DNA of 11,986 nucleotides. Source: Coemansia sp. RSA 1804 (Eukaryota > Kickxellomycota > Kickxellomycetes > Kickxellales > Kickxellaceae). Shown in pieces: positions 1-8,496 of the stretch; position 1 is the stretch's first letter, and each line of letters starts with the position of its first letter. Both the position numbers and the translations under genes were made by a program. The stretch is taken from contig JANBTH010000735.1 of assembly GCA_027578815.1 (NCBI GenBank), positions 1 through 11,986 of the forward strand, read 5' to 3'. The notes beneath the pieces are model-generated. The model worked only from the letters and a program-made list of their open reading frames with translations. It searched no databases and was not told the origin of the DNA.

Positions 1-3000
1 CGACGACTGCTGCGGCTGCGGCGCCAGACGGTTGATTGCGCGCTGGACGTCCATATCGTCATCGCTGGAGCCGGAGGAGCCGGAGTCGGTGCTGGAGCCG
101 GTCGAGCTCCTGTGGCTCCTGGATCTGCTGGAGCTGCGGCTGTTTCGCTCTCCTCTTCCGCTGCCGCTGCTGTTGGGTCTGGCGGCAGATACTCCGCCCA
201 GTGAGCCCCTTGGGTTCTCCCTGACCCCTGCCACTGCTGCCGCTATCGCTGCTGTCTGCTCGTTGACGCGCTTCCGGCGACTCTTTCTGTCGCTCTTCTG
301 CGCCGCCACCAGGTACATGCTGTTTGGCCGCTCCCACTCCTTGTCGTTCAGCACCTTCTCTGCTGCCGCGTACACGGCGCGCGCAAGATCGAGCTCTGAG
401 GCAGCAGCCGACGCAGCGGCGGATTCGCCATCAACGGGTGAGGCGCCGGCGGGTTCGGAGCCGGCGGGATCGTCGCTTTCGGAATCCCCAGGCGGAGATG
501 GGATTTGGGCGTCTTCGCAATTAGTTTCTGACGAGCCAGACCTCTCCTCCGTCGCAATGACGTCTTCTTTGCCTGGTTCTGCCACAGGCTCTGCCACAGG
601 CTCTGCCACGGGCTCTACCACGGGCTCCGCTGCAGACTCTGTCATGGGCTCTGCTGCCTCGGTCACTGTCGGCGAAACAGGAACAAAGATCTTTGGCACA
701 ATATCCACAGACGTCTCGTACTTGAACCGCATCAAGTCGACGGCGTCAGGCGGAGGCACAGCAACCGCTCCGTTGTCATTGACATCAGACTGTGTGGCCG
801 CGCGCTGGATAAGCGCTGGCCGCATCGCGCTGAACCGAGATGACGGAGGCTGTCCATTCGCCAAAGTACTTGTTCCTGCGCTGTCACCAGCACCACTGCC
901 GCCCTGGAAGGCGCTCACAGAGAAACGACTGGTGCCGCTTATCCCACCACCGCCTATGAGCTGTGTCTGCGGGAAGCACGCCGCTGTGGCCGAGAACGGC
1001 CCATTGATGGCGGAGACTGCTCCCGAGTGCTTGCCAGGCGTTGGCGCAGCGACGGTGCAGCCGAGCGGTGTGCGTGTAGATACCCTGTGGTTGCCACGCG
1101 TCAGACTCGACAGCGTGACGTCGACGAACAGCTCGTACGAGAAGAGCAGGAAGTGTCCCGGCACAAGCGACGCTGTGCGCGGAATGTGCGTGTGCATATT
1201 GGCACTGCACGACCGCAGCCCGGCAATGATGCCCGAGCCCTTGGGTCCGATTGCGCGCGACAGCGTCGATTCGCGCCTGTCAGCAACTGGCGGCAGATCG
1301 GACACTGCTGCTTCGCTGTTCACCGAGCACGCGCTGCTGCTCACGCCGCGCGCAAGCGTTGCACCTACAGAGATGGCACCAGGCGACGCACACCCGCTGC
1401 CAGCAGCGGCGGCAGCAGCGGCTAGTCCCACGCCCGAAGTTGTCAGCGTCAGCGGCTGCGGTGGGCCCATATCCAATGTGCGCGCCCACAGCACATCCGA
1501 GTCGTCCGAATGCGTCGATGGCTGCGACGACTGCGGCCGTGATCCGCCGCCCATCGCCAGCTCTGCAGTCTCGACTGAGCTGTAGGTGCGTCTCATGCGA
1601 CACTCCACGCGACGCCGGAGCTGCGCTTCGGCCCTGCGCACAGTGCGGCTGGTTCTGGCGCTCTCGATGTACACGCCAGCAACCACCTGGTCGCCAGCCG
1701 CATACTCTGCCTGCGAGAACGTCACCCGCGTATACACGCACTCGCGTCCGCGCTCGTCAAAGGCCGTCTGCGCTGTTGCTGCCGTCACCTGCGGAACGCC
1801 TGCCGCCGCCGACGCCGACGACGGTGCTAGGCGTGTCACAAGCGGCGCAAACCCAACCGCCCGCGCATCCCGCCCGACAACCGCATTGCTTGCTCCGACA
1901 GCCCACCCAACCACGTGATATGCAATCTCAAACGACTGCGATGACGCTGTGCTGCATTTGCTGCACACCTGCGCCGGGTAGTTTGCATACGGGAAGGCGA
2001 TCTGGAAGTCAAATTTCCTCAGATGCGCTGGTGGCGGAGGGGCATCGCTGCTGGGCGCCTCGGCTGCTTCTGTGCCGCGCTGCCACACCACAAGCCGCTC
2101 GTCAAAGTACACCTTGTTGAATGCCCGAATTCCCGTGTGTGCCTGCAGCCCCTCCTCGTAATCGTCGTCAAAGTCATCCACCGTCCCTCCCACAATCTCC
2201 ACGCCGCGGTACTGGATCTCGATCCTTTCGACCTGCGCAATTAGCGTCTCCTCAATCTCAACATGTCCTACATGGTTTTGAAGAATTGCGATCCCATTGT
2301 GCAAGGGTGGTTTATGAACATTATTAGTTTGTATGCTTCCCACGCCATATGATACTTTTGAATTGATGTGTTTTGAATAGAAGTGGCCACCAAGAATCTG
2401 GCGTCTTCTAATTCGCCCCCCCCCTCGTATGTCCTTCACCTCCCGCACTCATTCCTGTGCAAAAGTTCTCAAGACAGATAGGGATGAGATGCAGTGAACT
2501 GCCTGATACGATGGCTTTGCTTGGCATTGGCCACCACCGAATCTAAAAGAAAAACAGGAGTGAAATACAATATGCCTGTATGATTTGAAACCATGTCAAA
2601 TGCCGGCCATAACAACAATGAAGCGGCGCCACAGGAACGAAAGAAAGGGAGGAGGATGAGGAGGAGGAGAAAAGGAAAGCCATACTTGTTCCCATTTGAT
2701 GGGTCTTTTTGCCTTGCATTCAAGCGTATTTGTATTTTGTTAGTTTTCTCTTTTGCACCGCTGGGGGCGCTGCAACTAAAAAACAAACCAAATATAACAC
2801 ATCAATAGTTCAAGCTAAAAGAAAAATATACACTATCATCTAATTATGTGAAGCCTTTTGAACAATTGCGCTTTGCATTCTGCATTGTTAATCCATTTGG
2901 CATATACAAAGAGACAGAACAAAAGCGATATAAAACAAAAACACAACACAATTTTTACCATCCTTGCCAATGGTAAAATAGGAATAAAGGAAAAAACAAT

Positions 3001-3377
3001 ATCATTTGCTAAAATATAAAAGGAAAAAAGTGCATCATTGTTCCAATATGACATTTCTTGTAATATAGAAAGCAGCGTCAAGGCGGAATGTGGCTTGGCT
3101 TCAAATTCTATGTTGCTGTTGATAAAGTATTACAAATGCCAAGACACTAATCCAGCATCAGTGTCCAAAAAGAGGAAAATGCTAATATGTTTTTTAAATA
3201 AGAGAACTAAAGGGAAAAAGCATAAACAAAGCACCAGATGTGTGCCGTCTAGTATTATAACAACTTACCACTTAGGATCTTTTCGGGGCCTAACTCAACC
3301 AACGACGTATCGTCTGTCTGGTTTGAAAAACACACGCGAATGCCTGTGCTGTTGTTGGGTTGCTGTGCTGAATCCAT
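1..3377 (-). CDS. arrestin-domain (alpha-arrestin-like) protein, two exons, C-terminus beyond the left edge
   Basis: Exons are 3269-3377 and 1-2267; 792 residues are visible and the frame is still open at base 1. Alpha-arrestins are cytosolic adaptors that bind membrane cargo and often recruit ubiquitin ligases. The N-lobe starts near residue 13 (IRVCF) and runs through ILSGHVEI (34-41) and IEIQYRG, the usual 'G-x-V then RG' arrestin pattern. It continues through FDFQIAFPY to about residue 170. The C-lobe begins near residue 213 (ECVYTRVTFSQAEYAAGDQ), has the paired basic strands VRRAEAQLRRRVEC, and ends near residue 416 at FLLFSYELFVDV. A Ser/Ala-rich insertion lies inside the C-lobe. The tail from about residue 423 is disordered, with an EPVA repeat (575-601) and a basic stretch KSRRKR (about 696). 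No PPxY motif is visible, but the end is missing. ATG 3375-3377 has A at -3 and G at +4, and an in-frame TGA lies about 40 bases upstream. The arrestin fold call is fairly firm. Assignment to Rim8/PalF or another subfamily is not possible from what is seen. Confidence 0.8.
575..655 (-). repeat. 12-bp coding minisatellite in the arrestin tail
   Basis: About seven tandem copies of a 12-base unit (plus-strand form ggctctgccaca) are present. The left copies are nearly identical, and copies degrade toward 655. In the sense frame the unit encodes Glu-Pro-Val-Ala, giving EPVA-type repeats at about residues 575-601. The unit is a multiple of three, so copy changes keep the frame. Confidence 0.9.
2268..3268 (-). 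other. spliceosomal intron of the arrestin gene (1,001 nt)
   Basis: The donor reads G|GTAAGTTG (3261-3268) and the acceptor CATGTAG|GA (acceptor AG at 2268-2269). A branch-like CTAAT lies at 2323-2327, about 55 bases before the acceptor. Exon 1 leaves one base (G) that combines with GA of exon 2 into a Gly codon, so the join is phase 1 and in frame. It reads ILS-G-HVEIEE, as arrestin N-lobes do. The interior is AT-rich and has no convincing coding exon. It holds a sense-strand pyrimidine tract (2633-2679) and a run of nine C on the plus strand (2416-2424). A small internal exon cannot be excluded without transcripts. One kilobase is long for a fungal intron. Confidence 0.72.
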
Positions 3378-4664
3378 TATGCCAATGCGATTATGTATAA
3401 AAAAGATGTTCTTTCAAAAGAAGAATAAAAGTGAGAGTAAGAGAGAGAAGGGTGAGGATGGAAGTATCTAGAGATAAAAGGATCCGTTTGTCAAGAAGGG
3501 AATGGTGAGAGTAAAATACAGGATAGGAAAAGCAATAGGGGGGATTTGATAACCTCCACAACCTTTGAAGAAGGTAAAAAAGACGAGGAGCTTTTGAAAA
3601 AAAGGGCCAGGAAATAGGAATGGAAGAAGAAAAATACTCAGGTTTACTTGCTCCAAAGAACGTTTCTACCACAACAAACCCCTTCCTATCTCCACTGCTG
3701 CTGCTGCTCTTTTTTCCACCTTTTCCACCAGCGTAGAACAGTAGTGCGGGGAGGGGAAGAGGGAGACTGAAAATGAAAAAGAGGTTGATAAGACTAATGA
3801 AATGGAGAATTAAGGAGGGGGAAATGGGTTCTCTAAAGGAGGTGAAGGGTTTGTTTTGTTTCTCTTCACTCCCTCCCCTTTCTATCCAGAGAAACACTTG
3901 AGACGTTAAAAAAGTAAGAAATAGAGGAATATTAGGTTATCAGTTATTAGATATTAATAATAGAAAAGTACTAGGAAACAAAAAAGAAAGAAAAGAAAAA
4001 AGGATGCACAAGCTAAATGCGAAAAGAGAAATGAAGACAAATCTTGCCTTTCCCTGGCTCTATGCTGGCATGAAGGCTTCAAACCTTTTTTTTCTTTTTT
4101 ACAAAAATGAAAAAGAAAACAAAAGACAAAAACAACATGGGAGGATTAATGCGCCAGCTGTTGCCATCTTTTCTGGCAGTCTTCTGCTTTTTTGGGCCGG
4201 TTTCGCAGAGAGGAAAAACGAAATAGGAAAATAAGAAAAACAAGAGCGATGTTGTTATTATCCACCCCACTTTATTGACATTTACGTTATAATATCTCCT
4301 TTTCTTTCGTATAAATCCCTCGCCTTCCCAGGGCTTGGGCAGAAAGCGGTTCCATGTTGCAAAAGGCTTCTTTGTTTGCCGCCATAATTGCAAGATGAGG
4401 CGGACCGTATGGAGGGCCTGATCCACACGGTGTAGAAGAAAAGAAACGACAACTATATTTTCAAAATAGACGAAATACAGCTGCTGGCGTTGGCTAGTTG
4501 CATCTAAGGGATTGAACGCCTTAGACCCCGCGGGCCAAGCAAGCAAGGCTTTGCTGGTTGGTTCCTGCACAACGGTGGTGAAAAAAGGGGGAAGAAGAAG
4601 ATAAGAATAAAAAAGGCGGACCGTTTGTTGGTTGATCCTCTTTTCTGCGGATCTATCGGTTCTC
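3378..4664. other. intergenic region: promoter side of the arrestin gene, downstream of the 985-aa gene
   Basis: No gene could be supported here. The plus strand is strikingly purine-rich from about 3400 to 4020, so the strand that is sense for the neighbouring genes is pyrimidine-rich, as is common in fungal promoters. A TATAC-containing AT stretch lies near 3394-3404, about 20 bases upstream of the arrestin ATG. Minus-strand open frames at 3391-3897 and 4079-4681 translate into Phe/Leu/Ser/Lys-rich low-complexity sequence that follows the base composition, so I do not call them. A tRNA-Leu-like fragment sits at 4503-4537. Confidence 0.6.
4503..4537 (-). other. tRNA-Leu D-arm-like fragment with adjoining 7-bp hairpin
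   Basis: On the minus strand TGGCC...GGTCTAAGGCG resembles the D-arm/A-box of eukaryotic tRNA-Leu. It is followed directly by GTTCAATC, which resembles a T-loop/B-box. TCTAAGG and CCTTAGA form a perfect 7-bp inverted repeat around a 9-base loop. No anticodon arm and no acceptor stem pairing could be found, so this is not a working tRNA. It may be a deleted tRNA relic, a SINE fragment or chance. Confidence 0.22.
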
Positions 4665-4670
4665 TTTATT
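4665..4670 (-). terminator. poly(A) signal AATAAA for the 985-aa gene
   Basis: An exact AATAAA on the minus strand lies 242 bases after the stop codon of the upstream gene. It is the closest such hexamer downstream of that stop. Confidence 0.6.
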
Positions 4671-4775
4671 TTTGTTCTCACACAAAACGATCGGCCCCTT
4701 CAATCCCCTCTTTTTCTCTCCCCGCCACTAAGCTTGGTTTGCGGTCCAGCCGTAATAAACCACACCAAAGACATA

Positions 4776-4813
4776 AACAACAACAGCAGCAGCAACAGCA
4801 GAAGCAGCAGAAG
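4776..4813. repeat. CAA/CAG trinucleotide-rich tract in a 3' UTR
   Basis: An imperfect run of CAA, CAG and AAG triplets on the plus strand lies between the stop codon and poly(A) signal of the 985-aa gene. In that mRNA it reads as CUG/UUG/CUU triplets. Confidence 0.75.
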
Positions 4814-4911
4814 ATCCTCTCCCACCACAAAAAGGGTGTCTTGCGCTTGTTATTGGCAGAATGCAACGTTGTTCTGGCAGCGATAGAAACCACTCGCATC
4901 CTCCATGTTCG

Positions 4912-7869
4912 TCATCCCACAGCAGTAGGACAAACCACCCGCGCCAGAGCCGAAACAGCCTCCCTGGCCCGCGCAATCTCGCGCTCCAGCCGCTGGTTCT
5001 CAGATGCGATGTCCCTCAGCTGCTGTTCGGGAGCAGGCAGCGCAGCATTACCGGTGCCATCGTCGCCGTCCGGATGGCTCAGTATCTGCCACCCGTCGTC
5101 GCTCTCCTTGATAAGCGACAGCAAATGGTCATCGTTCTTGGCACCGCGTCCAAACGCCCTGTCGCGCATCTGTGTCATCATACCGCCAACAAGGCCTCCG
5201 CTGCTGCCGCCGTTTCGCCGCCGCTGCTGGGGCTTGTCTGCTGCAGACTGAGCGGCGGGCGATGCCGGTGACTCGGTGTGGAGCGTGCCTCTTGCCAGCG
5301 CACCGCGCGGTCTGGGTAAGAGCGTTGTGGGAGAAGCAGCAACAGCAGCAGCGGCGGCGGTAGAGATAGATGGCACGTGCAGCGGAGATTGTCTGAGTTG
5401 CCGGGAAAGAGGCAAGACTCCGTGGGCGCCAACGTTGGCAGCACCAATGGGAGCAGCGGCGGTGCCGGTGGTTCCAGCTCCGGCGAGCCCAACACCCTTT
5501 GCCGGAGACAGCAGACTGGGCTGCGGAAGCATCGGACGCGAGCTGCGCCGGAACTCCATGTACCCGAACCCGTCGCGCGACCAGTCGAAGGAGCGCTCCG
5601 CCTCGGCGCCATGCTCGTCGGCATCGCTGTCAAAGTCAAGCCAGGCATCGACGTCCGTCAGATGCTGGGCCTGCGCATCAGCCGCATCGAGCTCAGTGCT
5701 CCCGCCATCGCCATCGCCATCCTCATCTTCGGATGCGCGTCGCCGCCGCAGAACCGAAACCGATGCTGTATCCGCCGCCGTCGCCGCTCCACGCCTTGCG
5801 CTCCTCGCAACCACACGTGCCGCCAACTTTTCGCCAAGCAGGTCGCCCAGACACTCGGCTCGACAGTCGCGGATATCCACCACGTCATCCTTCTCTTTCT
5901 TCTCCATTGTGGGGCTGCGATCGATGCTGCTGCCGATGTCAGTGCTAGGCTGCGTGACGTGGTAGTAGTAGACCTGTTTCTCCCAATCGAGCTCCTTGAA
6001 CGGCAGCGGGAGCTCGCGGAACATGGCCACCACGTCCTTATTGTCAAAGAAATCAGGGTCCTCGGTACCGCTACTGCTGTTATTCGCGCACACGGTGGCG
6101 GTGGCGGTTTCCCAACCACTGCCACTGTCATTGGCGTTTCCGCTGCGACAGGCGCGACCCGGCGACACGATATCGGTGTTGGCGCGGGGCTTAAAGCTAC
6201 TGCCATCGAGGGCCAGCGGACTGAGAGGTATCGGTGAGGTTGGGCTGCGGCCCTCAATGAGCGCCCTTTCCTCCTCCTCCATCCGGGCAAGCCGACGGGC
6301 GCGCAGCTCCTCCAGTTTGGCCCGCACACCGCTAGGCGTTCTCCCGGTACCCGTCATGGCTGCTGCATCCTGTCTGCGCCGTCCGCTGTGCAGTCGGTGG
6401 TCCATAGTCACTGCACGACGCCGCGGACTGTACGGATCCTCCAGCGCACCGTTGCCATCAACTGCGGTATCTCGCGAAGGTGCCGGCAACGCCGAAGCGC
6501 TGTGGTTGGAGTCAGCGCCCACACTCACGGTGCTCACCGTACTACTGCCGCCAGCGGGGGAGCCCGAGCCGCCGCCGGTGCGAATGGCCGGAGACAAGCG
6601 TGTAGGCGTGGGTGTGCGCGGCGGGGTTGGATCCAACCGTGTTGGCGTGTTGGATGCGGTCGGCAATGCCATCACCATGTGTGCCATATACACGGACTCT
6701 CGATGCCTTTGCCGCACATATTCGAGCACTTTATCTATGCGGTCGGCGCATTCGCCTGGGGGCATCAGTGGATCCGGAGCCAGCGATATCAGTCCTCTCC
6801 CTGCTGCTGCTGCTGCTGCTTCTACTGCTGCTGCTGTCGAGCCTGACGGACGTCGCATCCTGCCTGCGACACCTACCACTAGCGGATCAGATCCGTCGGT
6901 GGCTCCAAGCCCAATACCGCTACCGACTGTGGGACTCCGTCGGTCCACAGCTGTCTCTTTGTCCGCGCCATCTGGCTTGTCTGAAACCCGGAACGTAAAC
7001 GAGCTATTGTCGTTTCTCCCCTCCTTTCCTGCCGCGTACGACGACCGCTTCTGACTGTCATCGCTGTTATCATACTCGGCTGTCTGATGTGCCAGTGCGT
7101 TCAATGGAAACGCACTGCTGCCAATACTACCACTGGTGTCTCCTGCACCAACCGTTTGGATATTGCCAAACGAGACCGGCGCTGTGTTCCCTCCGAGTGG
7201 CGACTTCAGCGGATACATTCCGACGCCGGCCACTGACTGACGATGCGAAGCGAGGCCGGAATTGCCTTTGCGTTGCGTAATCGACCGCCTCTCCTTCAAC
7301 CGACTACCACCGCTGGCGCTTCCACCACTGTGGCTCTTTGGGGGATAATGGTACATGTGTCGTGTAGTAGGGGAAGGAGTTTGGTGAATGTTTTGAGAGA
7401 ACAGGGAATGCGATGATGGTGGCAAAGGAGAAGAAGAAGAAGAAGAAAAAGGGATGTGTTTGAATGCAAATGGAGGTGTTGAATAAAAGGTGGTGTTCCC
7501 CTCGTTGTAATGAAGAAAGGTCGGCGGCACGTTATATAGATAGTTCTGCGTGTTGGTATTAGTCTGGGCTGTGGTGGTGCGTGCAGGTGCTGATTGCGAT
7601 GTATCCTTCTGCTGGACGATGGTGGGTCTTGTGGGTGTGCGCATGTGCTCCTCCATCTGCTTCATTAGTGTCGTACTATTGAGGTGGTGTCCTTGCGTGG
7701 AAATACGGCGGTTTCTGGAACTCGACGATCCTTCTTCTTTTTCTTTTAGTCTGGCACTGTTTATTTTTGCGTTTGGTGTCAGCTTCTTGCATTGAGTCAG
7801 TCTACCGGTTCCTGAGACCGTGCTTCTTTCTGGCGATACAGATACAGCCCAACGGGCTTGATCTCTCAT
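4912..7869 (-). CDS. large disordered protein with C-terminal coiled coil, function unknown
   Basis: This is a single uninterrupted frame of 985 codons. I do not recognise a family. Most of it is Ser/Thr/Pro/Gly/Ala-rich and probably disordered, with a Ser run (142-147), an Ala run (346-356, from a CAG-type repeat) and an acidic Glu/Asp block (713-722). Ordered-looking islands are a helix at about 375-402 (RIDKVLEYVRQRHRES), a charged helix at 515-540 (KLEELRARRLARMEEEE), an aromatic-rich segment at 606-640 (DVVAMFRELPLPFKELDW, then YYYHV), FDWSRDGFGYMEF near 761-773, and a C-terminal coiled coil at about 948-978 (LRDIASENQRLEREIARARE). Many SP/TP sites occur, clustered near 406-427 and 541-551, so proline-directed phosphorylation is plausible. 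There is no signal peptide or membrane segment. The ATG has G at -3, and an in-frame TAA lies about 12 codons upstream. The sense-strand 5' flank is pyrimidine-rich. A scaffold or regulatory role would fit but is only inference. Confidence 0.75.
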   Translation of the reverse strand: MRDQARWAVSVSPERSTVSGTGRLTQCKKLTPNAKINSARLKEKEEGSSSSRNRRISTQGHHLNSTTLMKQMEEHMRTPTRPTIVQQKDTSQSAPARTTTAQTNTNTQNYLYNVPPTFLHYNEGNTTFYSTPPFAFKHIPFSSSSSSPLPPSSHSLFSQNIHQTPSPTTRHMYHYPPKSHSGGSASGGSRLKERRSITQRKGNSGLASHRQSVAGVGMYPLKSPLGGNTAPVSFGNIQTVGAGDTSGSIGSSAFPLNALAHQTAEYDNSDDSQKRSSYAAGKEGRNDNSSFTFRVSDKPDGADKETAVDRRSPTVGSGIGLGATDGSDPLVVGVAGRMRRPSGSTAAAVEAAAAAAGRGLISLAPDPLMPPGECADRIDKVLEYVRQRHRESVYMAHMVMALPTASNTPTRLDPTPPRTPTPTRLSPAIRTGGGSGSPAGGSSTVSTVSVGADSNHSASALPAPSRDTAVDGNGALEDPYSPRRRAVTMDHRLHSGRRRQDAAAMTGTGRTPSGVRAKLEELRARRLARMEEEERALIEGRSPTSPIPLSPLALDGSSFKPRANTDIVSPGRACRSGNANDSGSGWETATATVCANNSSSGTEDPDFFDNKDVVAMFRELPLPFKELDWEKQVYYYHVTQPSTDIGSSIDRSPTMEKKEKDDVVDIRDCRAECLGDLLGEKLAARVVARSARRGAATAADTASVSVLRRRRASEDEDGDGDGGSTELDAADAQAQHLTDVDAWLDFDSDADEHGAEAERSFDWSRDGFGYMEFRRSSRPMLPQPSLLSPAKGVGLAGAGTTGTAAAPIGAANVGAHGVLPLSRQLRQSPLHVPSISTAAAAAVAASPTTLLPRPRGALARGTLHTESPASPAAQSAADKPQQRRRNGGSSGGLVGGMMTQMRDRAFGRGAKNDDHLLSLIKESDDGWQILSHPDGDDGTGNAALPAPEQQLRDIASENQRLEREIARAREAVSALARVVCPTAVG
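6801..6836. repeat. interrupted CTG/CAG repeat encoding poly-Ala
   Basis: Six CTG units on the plus strand, a cttcta interruption, then about four more CTG units. Read as GCA codons in the minus-strand gene it gives the AAAVEAAAAAA run at about residues 346-356. Confidence 0.9.
7429..7446. repeat. GAA/TTC microsatellite encoding poly-Ser
   Basis: About six GAA units on the plus strand. In the minus-strand gene they are read as TCT, giving the six-Ser run at residues 142-147, just before a proline-rich segment. Confidence 0.85.
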
Positions 7870-8246
7870 GTCCGTCAGAGACAGAAATAATAAAGATAAA
7901 TATTAAAGAAAAGAAAGAACAGCAGACACAATGCCAATATGAAGCACAATAGGGCTGAATGGTTCAACGCTTTCTTTTATTCTCGGTTTCATAGAGCCTT
8001 ATATGAAAGAAGAATATGAAAGCAAGAAAGAACGAAAAAATAATGTGGAAATGAATAGAATATTTGTTTTGTTTATGTTCCAGGATCGACGGAGGCTGGC
8101 GGTCCTATTTATATTGCTGGAAGGTTTCACGGATGAACGAAAAGAAAATAAGAGCTGGTTTATCTCTTGACACTCGTTGCTTTTGGCCCTTCAAAGTGTC
8201 AGAGTATGGATTGAAAGTGTACATGGCAAGAACAACACAACGGACT
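7870..8246. other. intergenic spacer and promoter side of the 985-aa gene
   Basis: No gene is visible. The part next to the start codon (7885-8045) is purine-rich on the plus strand, hence CT-rich in the sense direction, with no clean TATA box. Short plus-strand open frames here are composition artefacts. Confidence 0.55.
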
Positions 8247-8252
8247 TTTATT
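8247..8252 (-). terminator. poly(A) signal AATAAA for the AT-hook gene
   Basis: An exact AATAAA on the minus strand lies 245 bases after the stop codon at 8497-8499. The spacing is almost the same as for the neighbouring gene. Confidence 0.6.
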
Positions 8253-8274
8253 TAACTAGAGAAAGAGACAAGGC

Positions 8275-8286
8275 GGGGGGGGGGGG
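8275..8286. repeat. G12 homopolymer followed by G-rich purine tract
   Basis: Twelve consecutive G on the plus strand are followed within 25 bases by further GGG runs (to about 8300). In the mRNA of the flanking minus-strand gene this is a C12 run and pyrimidine tract about 25 bases before its poly(A) signal. Confidence 0.9.
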
Positions 8287-8496
8287 AAGAAAGGGAGGGA
8301 GAAGAGAGAGGAGAAAAAGGAGGGAGCGAAATAAGCAACTGAATACGTTATTTGTTCTTGTGAATAGCCAAGCTCCACTCCCCCACCAACAGAACAAAAC
8401 GTCTCGAAAACGGCTAACAACCGGTCCAAGAAGGCACATCGATTACAAAAGATCATCCAGAAACCGCCGAATGAGCTTCGCCTCCACACAGCACTC

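Noticed and set aside
32..1585. 517-codon plus-strand open frame, the longest on that strand
   Set aside because: It is antisense to the arrestin gene. The minus frame gives recognisable arrestin strands, while this frame is low-complexity Ala/Ser/Pro/Leu with no domain; it arises from GC-rich codon bias.
2440..2452. Alternative mini first exon (ATG AGT GCG GGA G) that would also join in frame to 2267
   Set aside because: It gives only four residues and lacks the first arrestin strand. The 3269-3377 exon supplies that strand and has a stronger donor site. It could still be an alternative start.
3038..3400. 120-codon plus-strand open frame
   Set aside because: It overlaps exon 1 and the intron of the arrestin gene on the opposite strand and shows no domain-like sequence.
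3391..3897. 168-codon minus-strand open frame with apparent hydrophobic stretches
   Set aside because: It is explained by the strongly pyrimidine-rich sense strand; the hydrophobic runs are composition, not membrane helices.
4398..4624. 11-bp direct repeat aggcggaccgt at 4398-4408 and 4614-4624 enclosing about 205 bp that ends A-rich, like a SINE with target duplication
   Set aside because: Exact 11-mers recur by chance in a window this long, and the tRNA-like segment inside points the opposite way to the A-rich end.
4079..4681. 200-codon minus-strand open frame in the intergenic region
   Set aside because: Phe/Lys/Leu-rich ends reflect poly-pyrimidine and poly-A composition. No motif is visible, and it overlaps the poly(A) signal of the upstream gene.
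5996..7054. 352-codon plus-strand open frame
   Set aside because: Antisense shadow of the 985-codon minus-strand gene, with no coherent domain.
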